From: Oxalobacteraceae bacterium
GTDB lineage: Bacteria; Pseudomonadota; Gammaproteobacteria; Burkholderiales; Burkholderiaceae_D
DNA length: 64,000 nucleotides
Reading direction: 5' to 3'
Assembly: GCA_947374865.1 (NCBI GenBank)
Contig: CANCDR010000007.1
Span: 62,001-126,000, forward strand
Both the position numbers and the translations under genes were made by a program. How positions within the stretch are numbered: position 1 is the stretch's first letter; the number at the start of each line of letters is the position of its first letter. The notes under the pieces are model-generated. The model ran no database searches. It was not told the origin of the DNA and saw only the letters and a program-made list of their open reading frames with translations. Positions 36,545 through 46,336 of this stretch are shown in pieces.

Positions 36545-39034
36545 ATGAGAAGACATCTCACGCCACAAAAACGGGTCATTGCCTTATCGATCGCCGCTTT
36601 ATTTGTTTCCGGTGCAGTCATGGCGCAAGCGTCTGCCCCAGCTGGCGATGGAAGTGCTGTGATCGTTACAGGTACCCGCGTGGCTAATCGTACTGCGCTC
36701 GAAACCAGCGCGCCGGTCGATATCATTTCGGCTGAAATGATCAAAAATATCGGTGTATCAGAAATCAATCAAGCCCTGTCGGTCGCCTTGCCTTCGCTGA
36801 ATTTTCCACGTCCAAGTTTGACTGACGGTACCGATACGATTCGTCCAGCAACACTGCGCGGCATGGCGCCGGATCAGACACTGGTGCTGGTCAACTCGAA
36901 ACGTCGTCACTCATCGGCTTTGGTGAATGTGAACGGTTCCATCGGCCGCGGCTCAGCTGCCGTCGATCTGAACACCATCCCAACCGCGATTGTTAAAAAT
37001 ATTGAAGTGCTGCGTGACGGCGCTTCAGCGCAGTATGGTTCTGACGCTATTTCTGGTGTGATCAATTTACGCCTGCGGGAAGATAGAACGGGTGGCGATT
37101 TCACTACCAGCTTCGGCAAACGCAAATCAGAGTATGACTTCATTGCAGGTACGCCACCCACTGGCGCTACCTGGACTGCACCAACTTCACGCAGCGTCTC
37201 TGACGGCGCGATCGCGACTGTCAGCGCCTGGAAAGGTCTGGCCTGGGGCGATAGCGGCTTTGTGACCATCGCTGCTGAATTAAAAGATCAAAAACATACG
37301 GAACGTAGTGGTTACGACGTACGCCAGCAATATGCTTTGGTCAATGGCGCCTTTGATCCGCGCGAAAAAACCATCAATCGTTTCAACGCCTGGTATGGCG
37401 AACCGGACATGAAGCAGTCGACCGTCTTCGTTAACGCCGGCAATACCATCAACAGCGACTTGAAGCTGTACGGTTGGACCAGCTACCAGAAGCGCGATGC
37501 GCGTTCGCCTGGTTTCTTCCGCCGTTCCGTGCAAGACCAGAACATCGTGTCGATTTACCCAGATGGCTTCTTGCCGATCATCGCACCAACGGTTGATGAC
37601 TTTAGCGCCACCGGTGGCGTGAACTGGAATCTGGGCGAGTGGGCCATGGATACCTCTATCGGCTACGGTAAAAACAAAGTGCAGTTCAGCGTACAAGATA
37701 CCCTGAACCGTTCGATCGGCCCCACCAGCAAGACGGTCTTTGATGCAGGTGGATTTACCTATGACCAGCTGACCTTGAACTTGTCCGGTGTGCGTTCAGT
37801 GATATTGCCATCCCTGTCTGCCCCACTGAACGTTGCGGTCGGTGCAGAAGCACGGCGTGAAGCGTTTGAGCTGTTTGCCGGCGAACCTGATTCATATCGC
37901 AATGGCGGCGCCAAACTGGCGGACGGCTCGCCAACACCGTCGGGCTCACAAGTGTTCCCTGGTTTCACACCAGCCAATGCTTCCAGCAATAGCCGTTCCG
38001 AAGTGGGCGCCTATCTTGACCTAGAAACCAACCTGACCAAGGAATTCCTGGCGTCGGCGGCGGTTCGTGCTGAAAATTATTCTGACTTCGGAAAGAATTT
38101 GTCCGGCAAGCTGGCTGGTCGTTATGACTTCAGTAAAGAATTCGCGCTGCGCTCTTCCATACAGAACGGCTTCCGCGCACCATCGCCACAGCAGCAATTC
38201 TTGTCGGCGACTGCAACGAACTTCATCAACGGTGTACCGTTTGAAATCACGACCTTCAAGCCTACGGATGCCACGGCGATTGCCCTGGGTGCCAAGCCGC
38301 TGGATGCAGAAAAGTCGGTCAATCTGTCCCTTGGTGCAGTCATGCGGTCGGGTAAGTTGAGTTTGACAGTCGATGCATATCGTATCTCGATTACAAACCG
38401 TATCGTGTTATCAGAAAATCTGACTTCTACTGCGGTGCGTAATTTCCTCACCTCAAAAGGCTTCATCGGCATTGGTGGCGGACGCTTCTTCATCAATGGT
38501 GTCGATACCCGTACACAAGGTGTGGACGTCGTGCTTAACTGGCCAATGGATACTGGCAGCACCGGCAAGTTTGATTTCACGCTGGCTGGTAACGTCAATA
38601 GCACCTCGGTCACCAAAGTCCCACAAACAGCACAGTTGAGCGCACTCAGCCCGGCACCGGACCTGTTTGCCCGCAATAATATCCTGACGCTCGAAAGAGG
38701 CCAGCCGAAGAACAAGCTGAGCGCGAATGTCGGCTGGAAGCTTGGCGATTGGGGTGTGACTGGACGTGCGACCCGTTACGGCGAAGTGCTGTCTCCAGGT
38801 ACCACCGAGGCGACCGACTTCCTCATGACACCGAAGACATTGGTTGATACGGAAGCCCGCTATGCCTTGAACAATAGTCTGCAATTGGCTTTTGGTATGG
38901 ACAACGTGTTTGACGTGTACCCAGACGCTTTACCTGCTAACTTGAATACAACAGGTAACACGCCTTTCTCTAACCTGTCACCATTTGGTCGTTCAGGACG
39001 TTTTATTTATGGCCGCCTGTCGTATAAGTTTTAA
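36545..39034 (+). CDS. TonB-dependent outer-membrane receptor
   Basis: An 829-residue receptor. A signal peptide (about residues 1-31, KRVIALSIAALFVSGAVMAQ) is followed by a TonB-box-like AVIVTGTRV. The plug domain (about 50-180) has LRGMAPDQTLVLVNSKRRH and GASAQYGSDAISGVINLRLR. The rest is a 22-strand barrel ending GRFIYGRLSYKF with terminal Phe. The substrate is unknown: no iron-uptake genes are adjacent, and a gamma-glutamyltransferase follows. The start at 36545 is chosen for the GGGAG upstream; the frame is open to 36455. A strong terminator follows. Confidence 0.93.
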   Translation: MRRHLTPQKRVIALSIAALFVSGAVMAQASAPAGDGSAVIVTGTRVANRTALETSAPVDIISAEMIKNIGVSEINQALSVALPSLNFPRPSLTDGTDTIRPATLRGMAPDQTLVLVNSKRRHSSALVNVNGSIGRGSAAVDLNTIPTAIVKNIEVLRDGASAQYGSDAISGVINLRLREDRTGGDFTTSFGKRKSEYDFIAGTPPTGATWTAPTSRSVSDGAIATVSAWKGLAWGDSGFVTIAAELKDQKHTERSGYDVRQQYALVNGAFDPREKTINRFNAWYGEPDMKQSTVFVNAGNTINSDLKLYGWTSYQKRDARSPGFFRRSVQDQNIVSIYPDGFLPIIAPTVDDFSATGGVNWNLGEWAMDTSIGYGKNKVQFSVQDTLNRSIGPTSKTVFDAGGFTYDQLTLNLSGVRSVILPSLSAPLNVAVGAEARREAFELFAGEPDSYRNGGAKLADGSPTPSGSQVFPGFTPANASSNSRSEVGAYLDLETNLTKEFLASAAVRAENYSDFGKNLSGKLAGRYDFSKEFALRSSIQNGFRAPSPQQQFLSATATNFINGVPFEITTFKPTDATAIALGAKPLDAEKSVNLSLGAVMRSGKLSLTVDAYRISITNRIVLSENLTSTAVRNFLTSKGFIGIGGGRFFINGVDTRTQGVDVVLNWPMDTGSTGKFDFTLAGNVNSTSVTKVPQTAQLSALSPAPDLFARNNILTLERGQPKNKLSANVGWKLGDWGVTGRATRYGEVLSPGTTEATDFLMTPKTLVDTEARYALNNSLQLAFGMDNVFDVYPDALPANLNTTGNTPFSNLSPFGRSGRFIYGRLSYKF

Positions 39035-39116
39035 GCGGCTAGAGTCGGGTGCCGCATTGCCGATCTGTTCACTGATCTGACATGGCGATGCGGACACTTT
39101 GCTAAGCATTACATCA

Positions 39117-39145
39117 ACGCGCGACATATCGTCGCGCGTTTTTTT
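39117..39145 (+). terminator. Intrinsic terminator of the TonB-dependent receptor
   Basis: ACGCGCGAC and GTCGCGCGT form a nine-base stem around ATATC, followed by seven T residues. It lies immediately before the next coding region, which may therefore depend on read-through or have a promoter of its own upstream. Confidence 0.93.
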
Positions 39146-39157
39146 ATGGGAATGAAT

Positions 39158-40936
39158 ATGCGCAGAAATTCTTTGATTTTTATGCTCGCCGCTTTGCTTG
39201 GACTGGCCTGTACCCCTGTGTCGTGGGCGCAGCAAGCGCGTCAGGCAGATCCTGAAATTAGTACCGGCAGTACGGCTAAAGCGGGCTGGACTGCGCATAG
39301 TCATATGGTGGCCGCCGCCAATCCACTGGCCGTCGATGCCGGCGTCAAGATGCTCAATCAGGGCGGCTCGGCCATCGATGCCGCGATCGCTACACAGATG
39401 ATGCTCACGCTGGTCGAACCGCAGTCATCTGGCATTGGCGGTGGCGCATTTATTCTTTATTTTGATGGCAAAAAAGTGCACGCTATTGATGGCCGTGAAA
39501 CTGCGCCCTCCAAAGCCACGGAACGGCTTTTCCAGGATGCCAATGGTGTACCAGTAGCGCGTATGACCGGTCTGATTGGTGGACGCTCAGTCGGTGCGCC
39601 TGGCGTATTGCGCGCGCTCGACATGGCACATCGCCAGTTTGGCAAGCTGCCCTGGAAGACGCTGTTTGCGCCCGCCATTGCCATGGCCGAAAACGGCTTT
39701 CCGGTCAGTCATCGCTTGAACGCGCTGCTAAACTGGGATGTGTATTTAAAAAAAGATCCCGTCGCAGCAGCCGTATTTTATGATGCGAATGGTCAGGCCT
39801 GGCCGGTCGGACATATCCTGAAAAATCCTGCGCTTGCCGCGACCCTACGTGAAATCGCTGACGGTGGTGCGGAGGTGTTTTACACCGGCCATATCGCCCG
39901 TGACATCGCCGCCAAAGTGGCCGCGCATCCCAGTAATCCGGGTTTGCTGACGGCTGCCGATATTGCAGGCTACCAGGCCAAAATGCGTGATCCAGTCTGT
40001 AACGATTATCGTCGCTGGACCATTTGTGGCATGCCGCCGCCCTCTTCCGGCGGCGTCGCCGTGGCGCAAATGCTGGGCATACTGGAGATCAAAGACATTC
40101 GCCCTTTTGCGCCGGTCAATGGCGAACTGAATGCACAAGCTGTTCATTTGTTTTCGGAGGCCGGACGTTTGGCCTATGCCGACCGCGACCGTTATCCAGC
40201 AGATCCGGATTTTGTTCCACTGCCCGGTCGTGGTGTGGCGGGCCTGCTCGATAAAACCTATCTGGCGCAGCGCGCGGCTCTGATCGGTGACAAATCAATG
40301 GGTCAAGCAATGCCTGGCAAGCCGCCTGGTATGGAAGTCGCATGGGGTATGGATAATGCGCCGGAGTGGCCGTCGACCTCGCACTTATCAGCAGTCGACA
40401 GCAGCGGCGCCGGTTTATCGATGACGACCACGATCGAAGATGCCTTCGGCTCGCGGCAAATGGTCGATGGCTTCCTGCTGAATAATCAACTGACCGATTT
40501 TTCTTTTGCCTCGTCCGATGCCGAGGGTCCCATCGCTAATCGCGTCCAGGCGGGTAAGCGGCCGCGCAGTACCATGTCGCCGACTCTGGTGTTTGATAAG
40601 CAAACCCGGCAGCTGATGTTATTGATCGGATCACCAGGTGGACCGGCGATCATTAACTATGTCGCCAAGGTCTTGATCGGCACCCTGGATTGGGGTCTGA
40701 ATGTGCAGCAGGCGATCAGCCTGCCTAACTTGGGCAGCCGCAATGGCCCGACCCTGCTCGAAGCCGGCCGCGTTCAGCCAGGACTGGTGGAGGCACTGCA
40801 AGCCAAGGGTCATACGGTGCGCGAGGTCGATCAAAATTCTGGCTTGCACGGCATCATGCGCATGACCGGTAAAGATCAGCCGATGTGGTTCGGCGGCGCC
40901 GATCCGCGTCGCGAAGGCGTGGCGCGCGGCGATTAA
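39158..40936 (+). CDS. ggt: Gamma-glutamyltransferase
   Basis: A 592-residue periplasmic enzyme that hydrolyses glutathione and transfers gamma-glutamyl groups. It has a signal peptide (about residues 1-25, RRNSLIFMLAALLGLACTPV). The catalytic Thr407 lies in PSTSHLSAVDSSG and is the new N-terminus after autocleavage into large and small subunits; the oxyanion segment GSPGGPAIINYV follows. The start at 39158 has GGGA six bases upstream, while the ATG at 39146 sits in the terminator tail and has none. Its stop overlaps the convergent Rieske gene by four bases. Confidence 0.95.
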   Translation: MRRNSLIFMLAALLGLACTPVSWAQQARQADPEISTGSTAKAGWTAHSHMVAAANPLAVDAGVKMLNQGGSAIDAAIATQMMLTLVEPQSSGIGGGAFILYFDGKKVHAIDGRETAPSKATERLFQDANGVPVARMTGLIGGRSVGAPGVLRALDMAHRQFGKLPWKTLFAPAIAMAENGFPVSHRLNALLNWDVYLKKDPVAAAVFYDANGQAWPVGHILKNPALAATLREIADGGAEVFYTGHIARDIAAKVAAHPSNPGLLTAADIAGYQAKMRDPVCNDYRRWTICGMPPPSSGGVAVAQMLGILEIKDIRPFAPVNGELNAQAVHLFSEAGRLAYADRDRYPADPDFVPLPGRGVAGLLDKTYLAQRAALIGDKSMGQAMPGKPPGMEVAWGMDNAPEWPSTSHLSAVDSSGAGLSMTTTIEDAFGSRQMVDGFLLNNQLTDFSFASSDAEGPIANRVQAGKRPRSTMSPTLVFDKQTRQLMLLIGSPGGPAIINYVAKVLIGTLDWGLNVQQAISLPNLGSRNGPTLLEAGRVQPGLVEALQAKGHTVREVDQNSGLHGIMRMTGKDQPMWFGGADPRREGVARGD

Positions 40937-41994
40937 GCTGGCGGCGTATTTTCTGCTGCATTTTCTGCTGAAATGTGCGCGTCAAGAATGCGTCTTGCGC
41001 GCACGCCGCCTGCATCAATATTAAGCATCAGCAGTCGTCGTTCTGGATGCGCCAGCAGGTTCATTTGCTGACGCTCCAGCATTTCTCTATCCTCATTAAA
41101 AATATTGCCCTGGCCTTCGCGAATCGCGGCCGTCAGAGCTGTATCTTCTGGCTTGAAATTGCGCGCCATACCCCAGAAATACCAATGGGAGGTAGTCGTT
41201 TCGGGGGTGATGAAGTCGACCACGATGCTGGATACTTTGACCGACGGATCGGCTGCATGACCGCCCTGCCCGGCATGCGCCACACCGACTTCGATCATGA
41301 TGTGACTCGGGGCCGTGAAGTGGCAGATCTGCCAGCGATCCACCGGCACGTCATCGGCCAATCCATTACCACGCAGGGCCTGACGCCAGAACGGCGGCGG
41401 CATGATGTTGTTCATGAAGCGACTGGTCACCACCGATTCGCCCTCGAGACGGGTATTGACGGGCGCTTCGTCAATTTCCTTTTGGCCGATACTCGATCCA
41501 TGCACATAGGTTTCATGCGTAAGGTCCATGAGGTTATCGATCATGAGGCGATAGTCGCAGTTGATATGGTAACGCCCGCCGCCATACGCCCATTCCGGAC
41601 TCACGGCCCATGCCAGATGCGGGATCTGCGCGGCATCAGCCAGGCTCGGCTCGCCCGGCCAGACCCAGATGAAGCCATAACGCTCCACCACAGGGAAACG
41701 ACGGATGCAGGGAAAGCCGCCAACCCGCTGCTGCGGCATGGAGACCACCTTGCCCTCACAGCCCATCACCAAACCATGATAGCCGCAGGTCAGCTGACCA
41801 TCGCGGACCGTGCCCAGAGAAAGCGGCGCGCCGCGATGCGGACAAAAATCTTCCAGCGCCGCGACCTGATTTTCCGGCCCACGGTAAAAGACGATTTTTT
41901 CGCCGCAAATTTGCCGCCCCAGCGGCTTATCCAGGATCTCATCCGGCGTACAGGCGACGTACCAGGTATTTTTGGGATACAAGTTATTCTCCAC
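40933..41994 (-). CDS. Rieske non-haem iron aromatic-ring hydroxylating oxygenase, VanA-like
   Basis: A 353-residue oxygenase subunit, of the type acting in vanillate O-demethylation and related demethylase or hydroxylase reactions. The Rieske centre is CPHRGAPLSLG with C51/H53 and CGYHGL with C70/H73. The mononuclear iron site is IDNLMDLTHETYVHG (H160, H165). No reductase/ferredoxin gene is adjacent, so it must use an electron donor encoded elsewhere. The substrate cannot be predicted. It is a single-gene unit with no close same-strand partner. Confidence 0.9.
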   Translation of the reverse strand: MENNLYPKNTWYVACTPDEILDKPLGRQICGEKIVFYRGPENQVAALEDFCPHRGAPLSLGTVRDGQLTCGYHGLVMGCEGKVVSMPQQRVGGFPCIRRFPVVERYGFIWVWPGEPSLADAAQIPHLAWAVSPEWAYGGGRYHINCDYRLMIDNLMDLTHETYVHGSSIGQKEIDEAPVNTRLEGESVVTSRFMNNIMPPPFWRQALRGNGLADDVPVDRWQICHFTAPSHIMIEVGVAHAGQGGHAADPSVKVSSIVVDFITPETTTSHWYFWGMARNFKPEDTALTAAIREGQGNIFNEDREMLERQQMNLLAHPERRLLMLNIDAGGVRARRILDAHISAENAAENTPPA

Positions 41995-42085
41995 ATTGCA
42001 TTCGTTCAGAACAATGATTATAGAATATATGTATTTGCGTCAGATAACAACATCGTGAACGCATACCTCAATACAAAAATCCGAT

Positions 42086-42952
42086 TCACCAACGGCCTGA
42101 TGCACCGCCACCGCCAAAGCCACCACCACCGCCACTAAAGCCACCACCGCCGCCGCCGTTACCACCGCCAGATCCACCTGGTCCTCCGGGTCCACCAAAG
42201 CCGCCACCAAACAAGCCACGCCGGCCACCCAACAGTGTCACCAGCATGGCCAGCACGCCCGCCAAGACGGCCAACGACAGAGCGCTGAGCATCAGCCAGG
42301 TCAGCAGACCGATCACGCCGCCGGTCGCCATGGCACCGGGCAATCTGCCTAAGAGGCGACGCAGAAAGCTGCCAATAACGAGCGCTGCGACCAACAAGAG
42401 TGGCCAGTAATCGCTGAGTTTTTCTTGCGCATCGCTGCTCTTGGCGACCGGTGCTGGCAAGGCCTCGCCTTCGATCACGCCCAGCATCGCATCGACGCCA
42501 GCACGAATACCACCGTAGTAGTCGGCCGCTTTAAAACGCGGAGTGATGATGTCGCTGATGATGCGTTTGGCGACTGCGTCGTTGAGCACGCCTTCTAAGC
42601 CATAGCCGACTTCAATGCGCAGACTGCGGTCGCTCTTGGCAATGATGAGCAGAGCACCGTCATCGATTTTTTGCCGACCTAATTTCCATTGTTCGACGAC
42701 GCGCAGCGCATATTGTTCGATCGGTTCAGGGGCGGTGGTGTCGATCATCAGGACAGCGATCTGACTGCCTTTTTTAGTCTCAAAATCACGCAGGATTTTT
42801 TCCAGCGAAGCCTGCTGTTCGCTAGTGAGCGTATGGGTCTGATCGGTCACGCGCGCGGTGAGTGGGGGAATGCTCACGACAGCATGCGTGGGCGAGACAG
42901 AAAGCAATGCCAAGGCCACCCAGGCGGCTTTGAGCAGCCCAAGAGAATTCAC
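42086..42952 (-). CDS. TPM-domain membrane protein (YgcG family)
   Basis: A 288-residue protein with a signal peptide (AAWVALALLSVSPTHA), a TPM domain (about 34-165, VTDQTHTLTSEQQASLEKIL...KSDRSLRIEVGYGLEGVLND), two membrane segments (about 185-235) and a C-terminal tail of almost pure Gly with Phe, Ser and Pro. YgcG/TPM proteins are often paired with LemA in envelope stress or membrane maintenance, but the activity is not established. Its ATG overlaps the LemA stop by four bases. Confidence 0.9.
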   Translation of the reverse strand: MNSLGLLKAAWVALALLSVSPTHAVVSIPPLTARVTDQTHTLTSEQQASLEKILRDFETKKGSQIAVLMIDTTAPEPIEQYALRVVEQWKLGRQKIDDGALLIIAKSDRSLRIEVGYGLEGVLNDAVAKRIISDIITPRFKAADYYGGIRAGVDAMLGVIEGEALPAPVAKSSDAQEKLSDYWPLLLVAALVIGSFLRRLLGRLPGAMATGGVIGLLTWLMLSALSLAVLAGVLAMLVTLLGGRRGLFGGGFGGPGGPGGSGGGNGGGGGGFSGGGGGFGGGGASGRW

Positions 42953-43620
42953 TTTGTCTGGCCCTGTTTAGCGGTGCTAGAGGTGGTAGTGGTGGTAGTG
43001 GTGGTGGTGGTTGCAGTAGGTGGATTGAGCAGCGGCCCGAAGTCGACGGTCGGTGGTGTGGCGATGGCTTTCTCATTGTCGACGGTAAAATTGGGTTTGA
43101 TACTGTAAGAGAAAGCCATCGCCGTCAGATTGGTCGGAAAGGAGCGCAGCGTCACGTTGTACACCTGCACCGATTTGATATAGCGATTACGCGCGACGGT
43201 AATGCGGTTTTCCGTGCCTTCGAGCTGTGCTTGCAGATCACGAAAATTGGCATCGGCCTTGAGCTGCGGGTAACGCTCCGACACCGCCAGCAGGCGCGAC
43301 AAAGAGCGTGAGAGATCGCCTTGCGCGCGCTGGAACTTCTCGAAGGCTTGCGGATCATTGAGTAATTCTGGTGTTACCTGCAATGAGCCGGCACGCGAAC
43401 GAGCCTCTGTGACTTGGGTGAGCACCTCTTTTTCGTGTGCCGCATAGCCTTTGACGGTATTGACCAGATTAGGAATCAGATCTGCACGTCGCTGATACTG
43501 ATTAACCACTTCTGACCAGGCCGCCTTGACCTGTTCATCTTGCATCTGCATGGTGTTATAACCACAGCCGTTGAGGCTACATAGCAGTATGACTACGGCG
43601 AATACGCGCCATCTTTGCAT
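42949..43620 (-). CDS. LemA family lipoprotein
   Basis: A 223-residue protein. A signal peptide ends with a lipobox-like LNGC (Cys19), predicting a lipid-anchored protein. The LemA core is WSEVVNQYQRRADLIPNLVNTVKGYAAHEKEVLTQVTEARSRA. The C-terminus is a poly-Thr tail (ATTTTTTTTTTSS) encoded by GTG/GTA repeats on the plus strand (42981-43013), whose length may vary. It is cotranscribed and translationally coupled with the TPM-domain gene downstream. Confidence 0.92.
   Translation of the reverse strand: MQRWRVFAVVILLCSLNGCGYNTMQMQDEQVKAAWSEVVNQYQRRADLIPNLVNTVKGYAAHEKEVLTQVTEARSRAGSLQVTPELLNDPQAFEKFQRAQGDLSRSLSRLLAVSERYPQLKADANFRDLQAQLEGTENRITVARNRYIKSVQVYNVTLRSFPTNLTAMAFSYSIKPNFTVDNEKAIATPPTVDFGPLLNPPTATTTTTTTTTTSSTAKQGQTK
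42981..43013. repeat. GGTGGT-type tandem repeat inside the lemA-like gene
   Basis: A run of GGTGGTA/GGTGGT triplet-based units encoding the C-terminal poly-Thr tail of the LemA-like protein. Changes in units of three bases remain in frame. Confidence 0.85.
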
Positions 43621-43777
43621 TGTGTTCTCCAGAGATCTGAGGGGGAATTACCGTTGGCGAAAAAAGTATAGTGCATGATGCACGGCTCCGCTTCATGCAA
43701 GGGATTGATTGTCGCTTTGGCCGGACATATCAGCCCTTGATGCGGATCAAGCTAGAGGGGATTATTCAGCTGGCGAA

Positions 43778-44998
43778 TCATGCCATGGCGGATGTTGCGC
43801 TGGCTGCTGCCTGCTCCGGGATCACCACTTGCTCCAGAATGGCATAGCGATCCCGACCTGCCTGTTTGGCTTTATACAATTCGATGTCGGCCAGATGCAC
43901 CAATTGATCCCAGCTGAATGCCTTCTCTCCGGCTGGCACCAGCGCTAGTCCGATACTGATGGTGAAGCGTGGTATGCCCTCAAAGGGGTAGGCGCGTACT
44001 GCGGCCAATAAGCGCTCACCAGCCATTTTGGCGCCGGCGTGATCGACACCGGGATAGATGACACAGAATTCTTCACCGCCATAGCGGCCGATTAAATCGA
44101 CCCTGCGACTGGTGCGACGTAATATGTTGGCCATTGCGCAGAGCGCCTGATCACCTTGATCATGACCGTATTGATCGTTGATATTTTTAAAATAATCAAT
44201 ATCAATAAACGCGACTGCCAAGGGCTGGCCATTTCTTTTTGTCAGCGCGATTTCCCGCTCTGCGCTTTGGATAATCGCCCGTCGGTTTTGCAAGCCGGTC
44301 AAGGCATCATGCATGGCATTCAGATGGGTTTGTATTTCCATTTTTTCCATCTGAATTAACATTTGACCGAATAGGAAAATAATCCAGCCAAAAAATGAAC
44401 CTATATACATTAATTGATGTCGTGTGTTACTGATTGTTTGACCTGCCATGAATACATTGAAATAGGCATCATAAAATCTCAATCCGCTACTAACAAGTAA
44501 AAATAGCGTACCCAGGGCGGCAATCTGTATGGCTATTTTATTACGTGATTTATCCTTTCCAGTCAGCAGTATCTCCCGCAGAATAATTATCCACATTGCT
44601 GCTTGAACGGATGATCGACAAAATACCGTGACGACTGGGCTAGGCATGTACAAAAATAGCAGACAACAGAATACGAGATAGACACCACCGGCAATAAAGA
44701 GGGACCTTTTTGATGCCTTCATTTCAGAAATACACACGCCCCAATAGACCAGCATTAAAGCAAGGTAAGACGATCCCAGCGTCAGAGCGAACGTCACGAT
44801 ATGAATATGATCGAGAACCATGCTCAATGTGAAATTCGAGACTGTGGCTAACATTGCGCCCAGGGCCCAATAGGTCGACCCATTTCCACCGGGGATTTTA
44901 ATCACATGGCTCAGCGTCGCACTAAAACCAATCAGTACGAAAAAGCAGCCAAAAAAGGCGCCCAGCAAGATGAAATTGACCATGTTTTGGTTTTCCAC
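43778..44998 (-). CDS. Membrane-bound diguanylate cyclase (downstream copy)
   Basis: A 406-residue protein predicted to make cyclic-di-GMP. The N-terminal half has seven or eight membrane segments (residues 8-218) with no named sensory domain. The GGDEF domain (about 228-390) has the active-site GGEEF at 307-311 and the inhibitory RxxD site at 298-301 (RRVD), so product inhibition is expected. Its ATG lies two bases after the stop of a closely similar cyclase upstream, so the two are coexpressed and probably arose by tandem duplication. Confidence 0.92.
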   Translation of the reverse strand: MENQNMVNFILLGAFFGCFFVLIGFSATLSHVIKIPGGNGSTYWALGAMLATVSNFTLSMVLDHIHIVTFALTLGSSYLALMLVYWGVCISEMKASKRSLFIAGGVYLVFCCLLFLYMPSPVVTVFCRSSVQAAMWIIILREILLTGKDKSRNKIAIQIAALGTLFLLVSSGLRFYDAYFNVFMAGQTISNTRHQLMYIGSFFGWIIFLFGQMLIQMEKMEIQTHLNAMHDALTGLQNRRAIIQSAEREIALTKRNGQPLAVAFIDIDYFKNINDQYGHDQGDQALCAMANILRRTSRRVDLIGRYGGEEFCVIYPGVDHAGAKMAGERLLAAVRAYPFEGIPRFTISIGLALVPAGEKAFSWDQLVHLADIELYKAKQAGRDRYAILEQVVIPEQAAASATSAMA

Positions 44999-45000
44999 TG

Positions 45001-46263
45001 TTAGACCGAGCGAAAGAAACTGGCATCCAGTTTTGACTGTTTAGACGAAAAATTTTCGTTATCTTTTAGCTGCCATTCTTCCTCTTTGGACGTCTCGGGC
45101 GCAGCGGTACTATAGTTATCCCGACCGCTTTGTTTGACCTTATATAACTCGCGGTCGGCTTGCTTTACCAATGAGCGCCAGGTTTGTTTTTGATCTACAG
45201 GCGATAAAACAGAAATGCCAATACTGATCGTCACGCTCGGTAAGGGACGGTAATCATGTTCACGGATAGCCTTGACGATTCGGTCAGCTACCGCATCAAT
45301 ATTGCCGTGATGATTTCCGGGGAGGATTAAGCAAAATTCTTCCCCGCCATATCGGCCAATCAGATCGACCGAACGGCATGTTTTTTGGAGTACATCGGCC
45401 AACTGTTTGAGCACCAAGTCGCCGACAGCATGACCATAGCGATCATTAATCTTCTTAAAATTATCTACATCCACTAAGGCGATCGCCAGGGGTTTATTAC
45501 TGCGCCGCGAAACTTCGATCTCGCGTTGACCCCGCTCAAGAATAGCCCGTCGATTGAATAATCCGGTCATGTCATCATGTACCGCAGCGTAGTTCATTTG
45601 TTCAACGTAACGCTCGAAATAACAATAGATTAAGACCATCATATAAATCAATAGACCAATTAATCCGCTGATCTCTTTGACGACTATTTTTTCCCTACTG
45701 CCGACATTTGCCATCGAGATATCTGCATACAGATAATTTGTCATCAGCACCGTCAGCACATCAACAATCATGAGTGACAAACCAAAGAGTCCCAAATAAG
45801 TGACAAATTGGAATGGCTTGGGACGAATCTCAATCCATTTCCACAGGCACAGGGACCAGACGACCATGGATACCACTAGCTGGGCCGCCATTCGCAACTG
45901 ATAGTCATTTTCATGATCCAGCGCGGCATAAAATGCCAGCATCGTGAGGCCGGCAAGCTGCCACAAATAGCGGCTTTTGGGGAGTGAAAAAAAGATTTGT
46001 AGTCCACGCCAATGCAAGAGATGGCCGAGCAAATAAGCGCCGAACACCAGCATGCTGATCAGCGCGCCACGTATTTCAGGCTGCAAATAAAAAAATAGGA
46101 GTGAGGTGCCGCTGAGAAGTGAACCCAGTGTCCAGTAGTGACTTGCTTCGCCGTTTTTGACTTTAATCTTACTTGCCAATAGGGATATTATGACAAAAAT
46201 CATAATTAACATCGCGATCAGCATACAAACAAATGTGAGCGTCAAAGGACTTGTAAAAGTCAT
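45001..46263 (-). CDS. Membrane-bound diguanylate cyclase (upstream copy)
   Basis: A 420-residue protein with the same plan as the adjacent cyclase: about seven membrane helices (residues 5-218), then a GGDEF domain with GGEEF at 306-310 and RxxD (RSVD) at 297-300. The C-terminal tail (SKEEEWQLKDNENFSSKQ) has no domain I recognise. The start at 46263 has an excellent GAGGGGAA ribosome-binding site; the frame is open to 46287. It is the first gene of a two-cyclase operon. Three AACTAAT direct repeats lie about 75-105 bases upstream. Confidence 0.92.
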   Translation of the reverse strand: MTFTSPLTLTFVCMLIAMLIMIFVIISLLASKIKVKNGEASHYWTLGSLLSGTSLLFFYLQPEIRGALISMLVFGAYLLGHLLHWRGLQIFFSLPKSRYLWQLAGLTMLAFYAALDHENDYQLRMAAQLVVSMVVWSLCLWKWIEIRPKPFQFVTYLGLFGLSLMIVDVLTVLMTNYLYADISMANVGSREKIVVKEISGLIGLLIYMMVLIYCYFERYVEQMNYAAVHDDMTGLFNRRAILERGQREIEVSRRSNKPLAIALVDVDNFKKINDRYGHAVGDLVLKQLADVLQKTCRSVDLIGRYGGEEFCLILPGNHHGNIDAVADRIVKAIREHDYRPLPSVTISIGISVLSPVDQKQTWRSLVKQADRELYKVKQSGRDNYSTAAPETSKEEEWQLKDNENFSSKQSKLDASFFRSV

Positions 46264-46336
46264 CAACTTCCCCTCAGTTGGAGGCATTACGGGCGTGAAC
46301 TTGGCTGGATTAAAAGGGCTAAATCGGCCCTAAAAA

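Noticed and set aside
40975-42138. Plus-strand frame of 387 codons opposite the Rieske oxygenase
   Set aside because: The minus-strand product has full Rieske and iron ligands; the opposite frame is His/Arg-rich with no domain.
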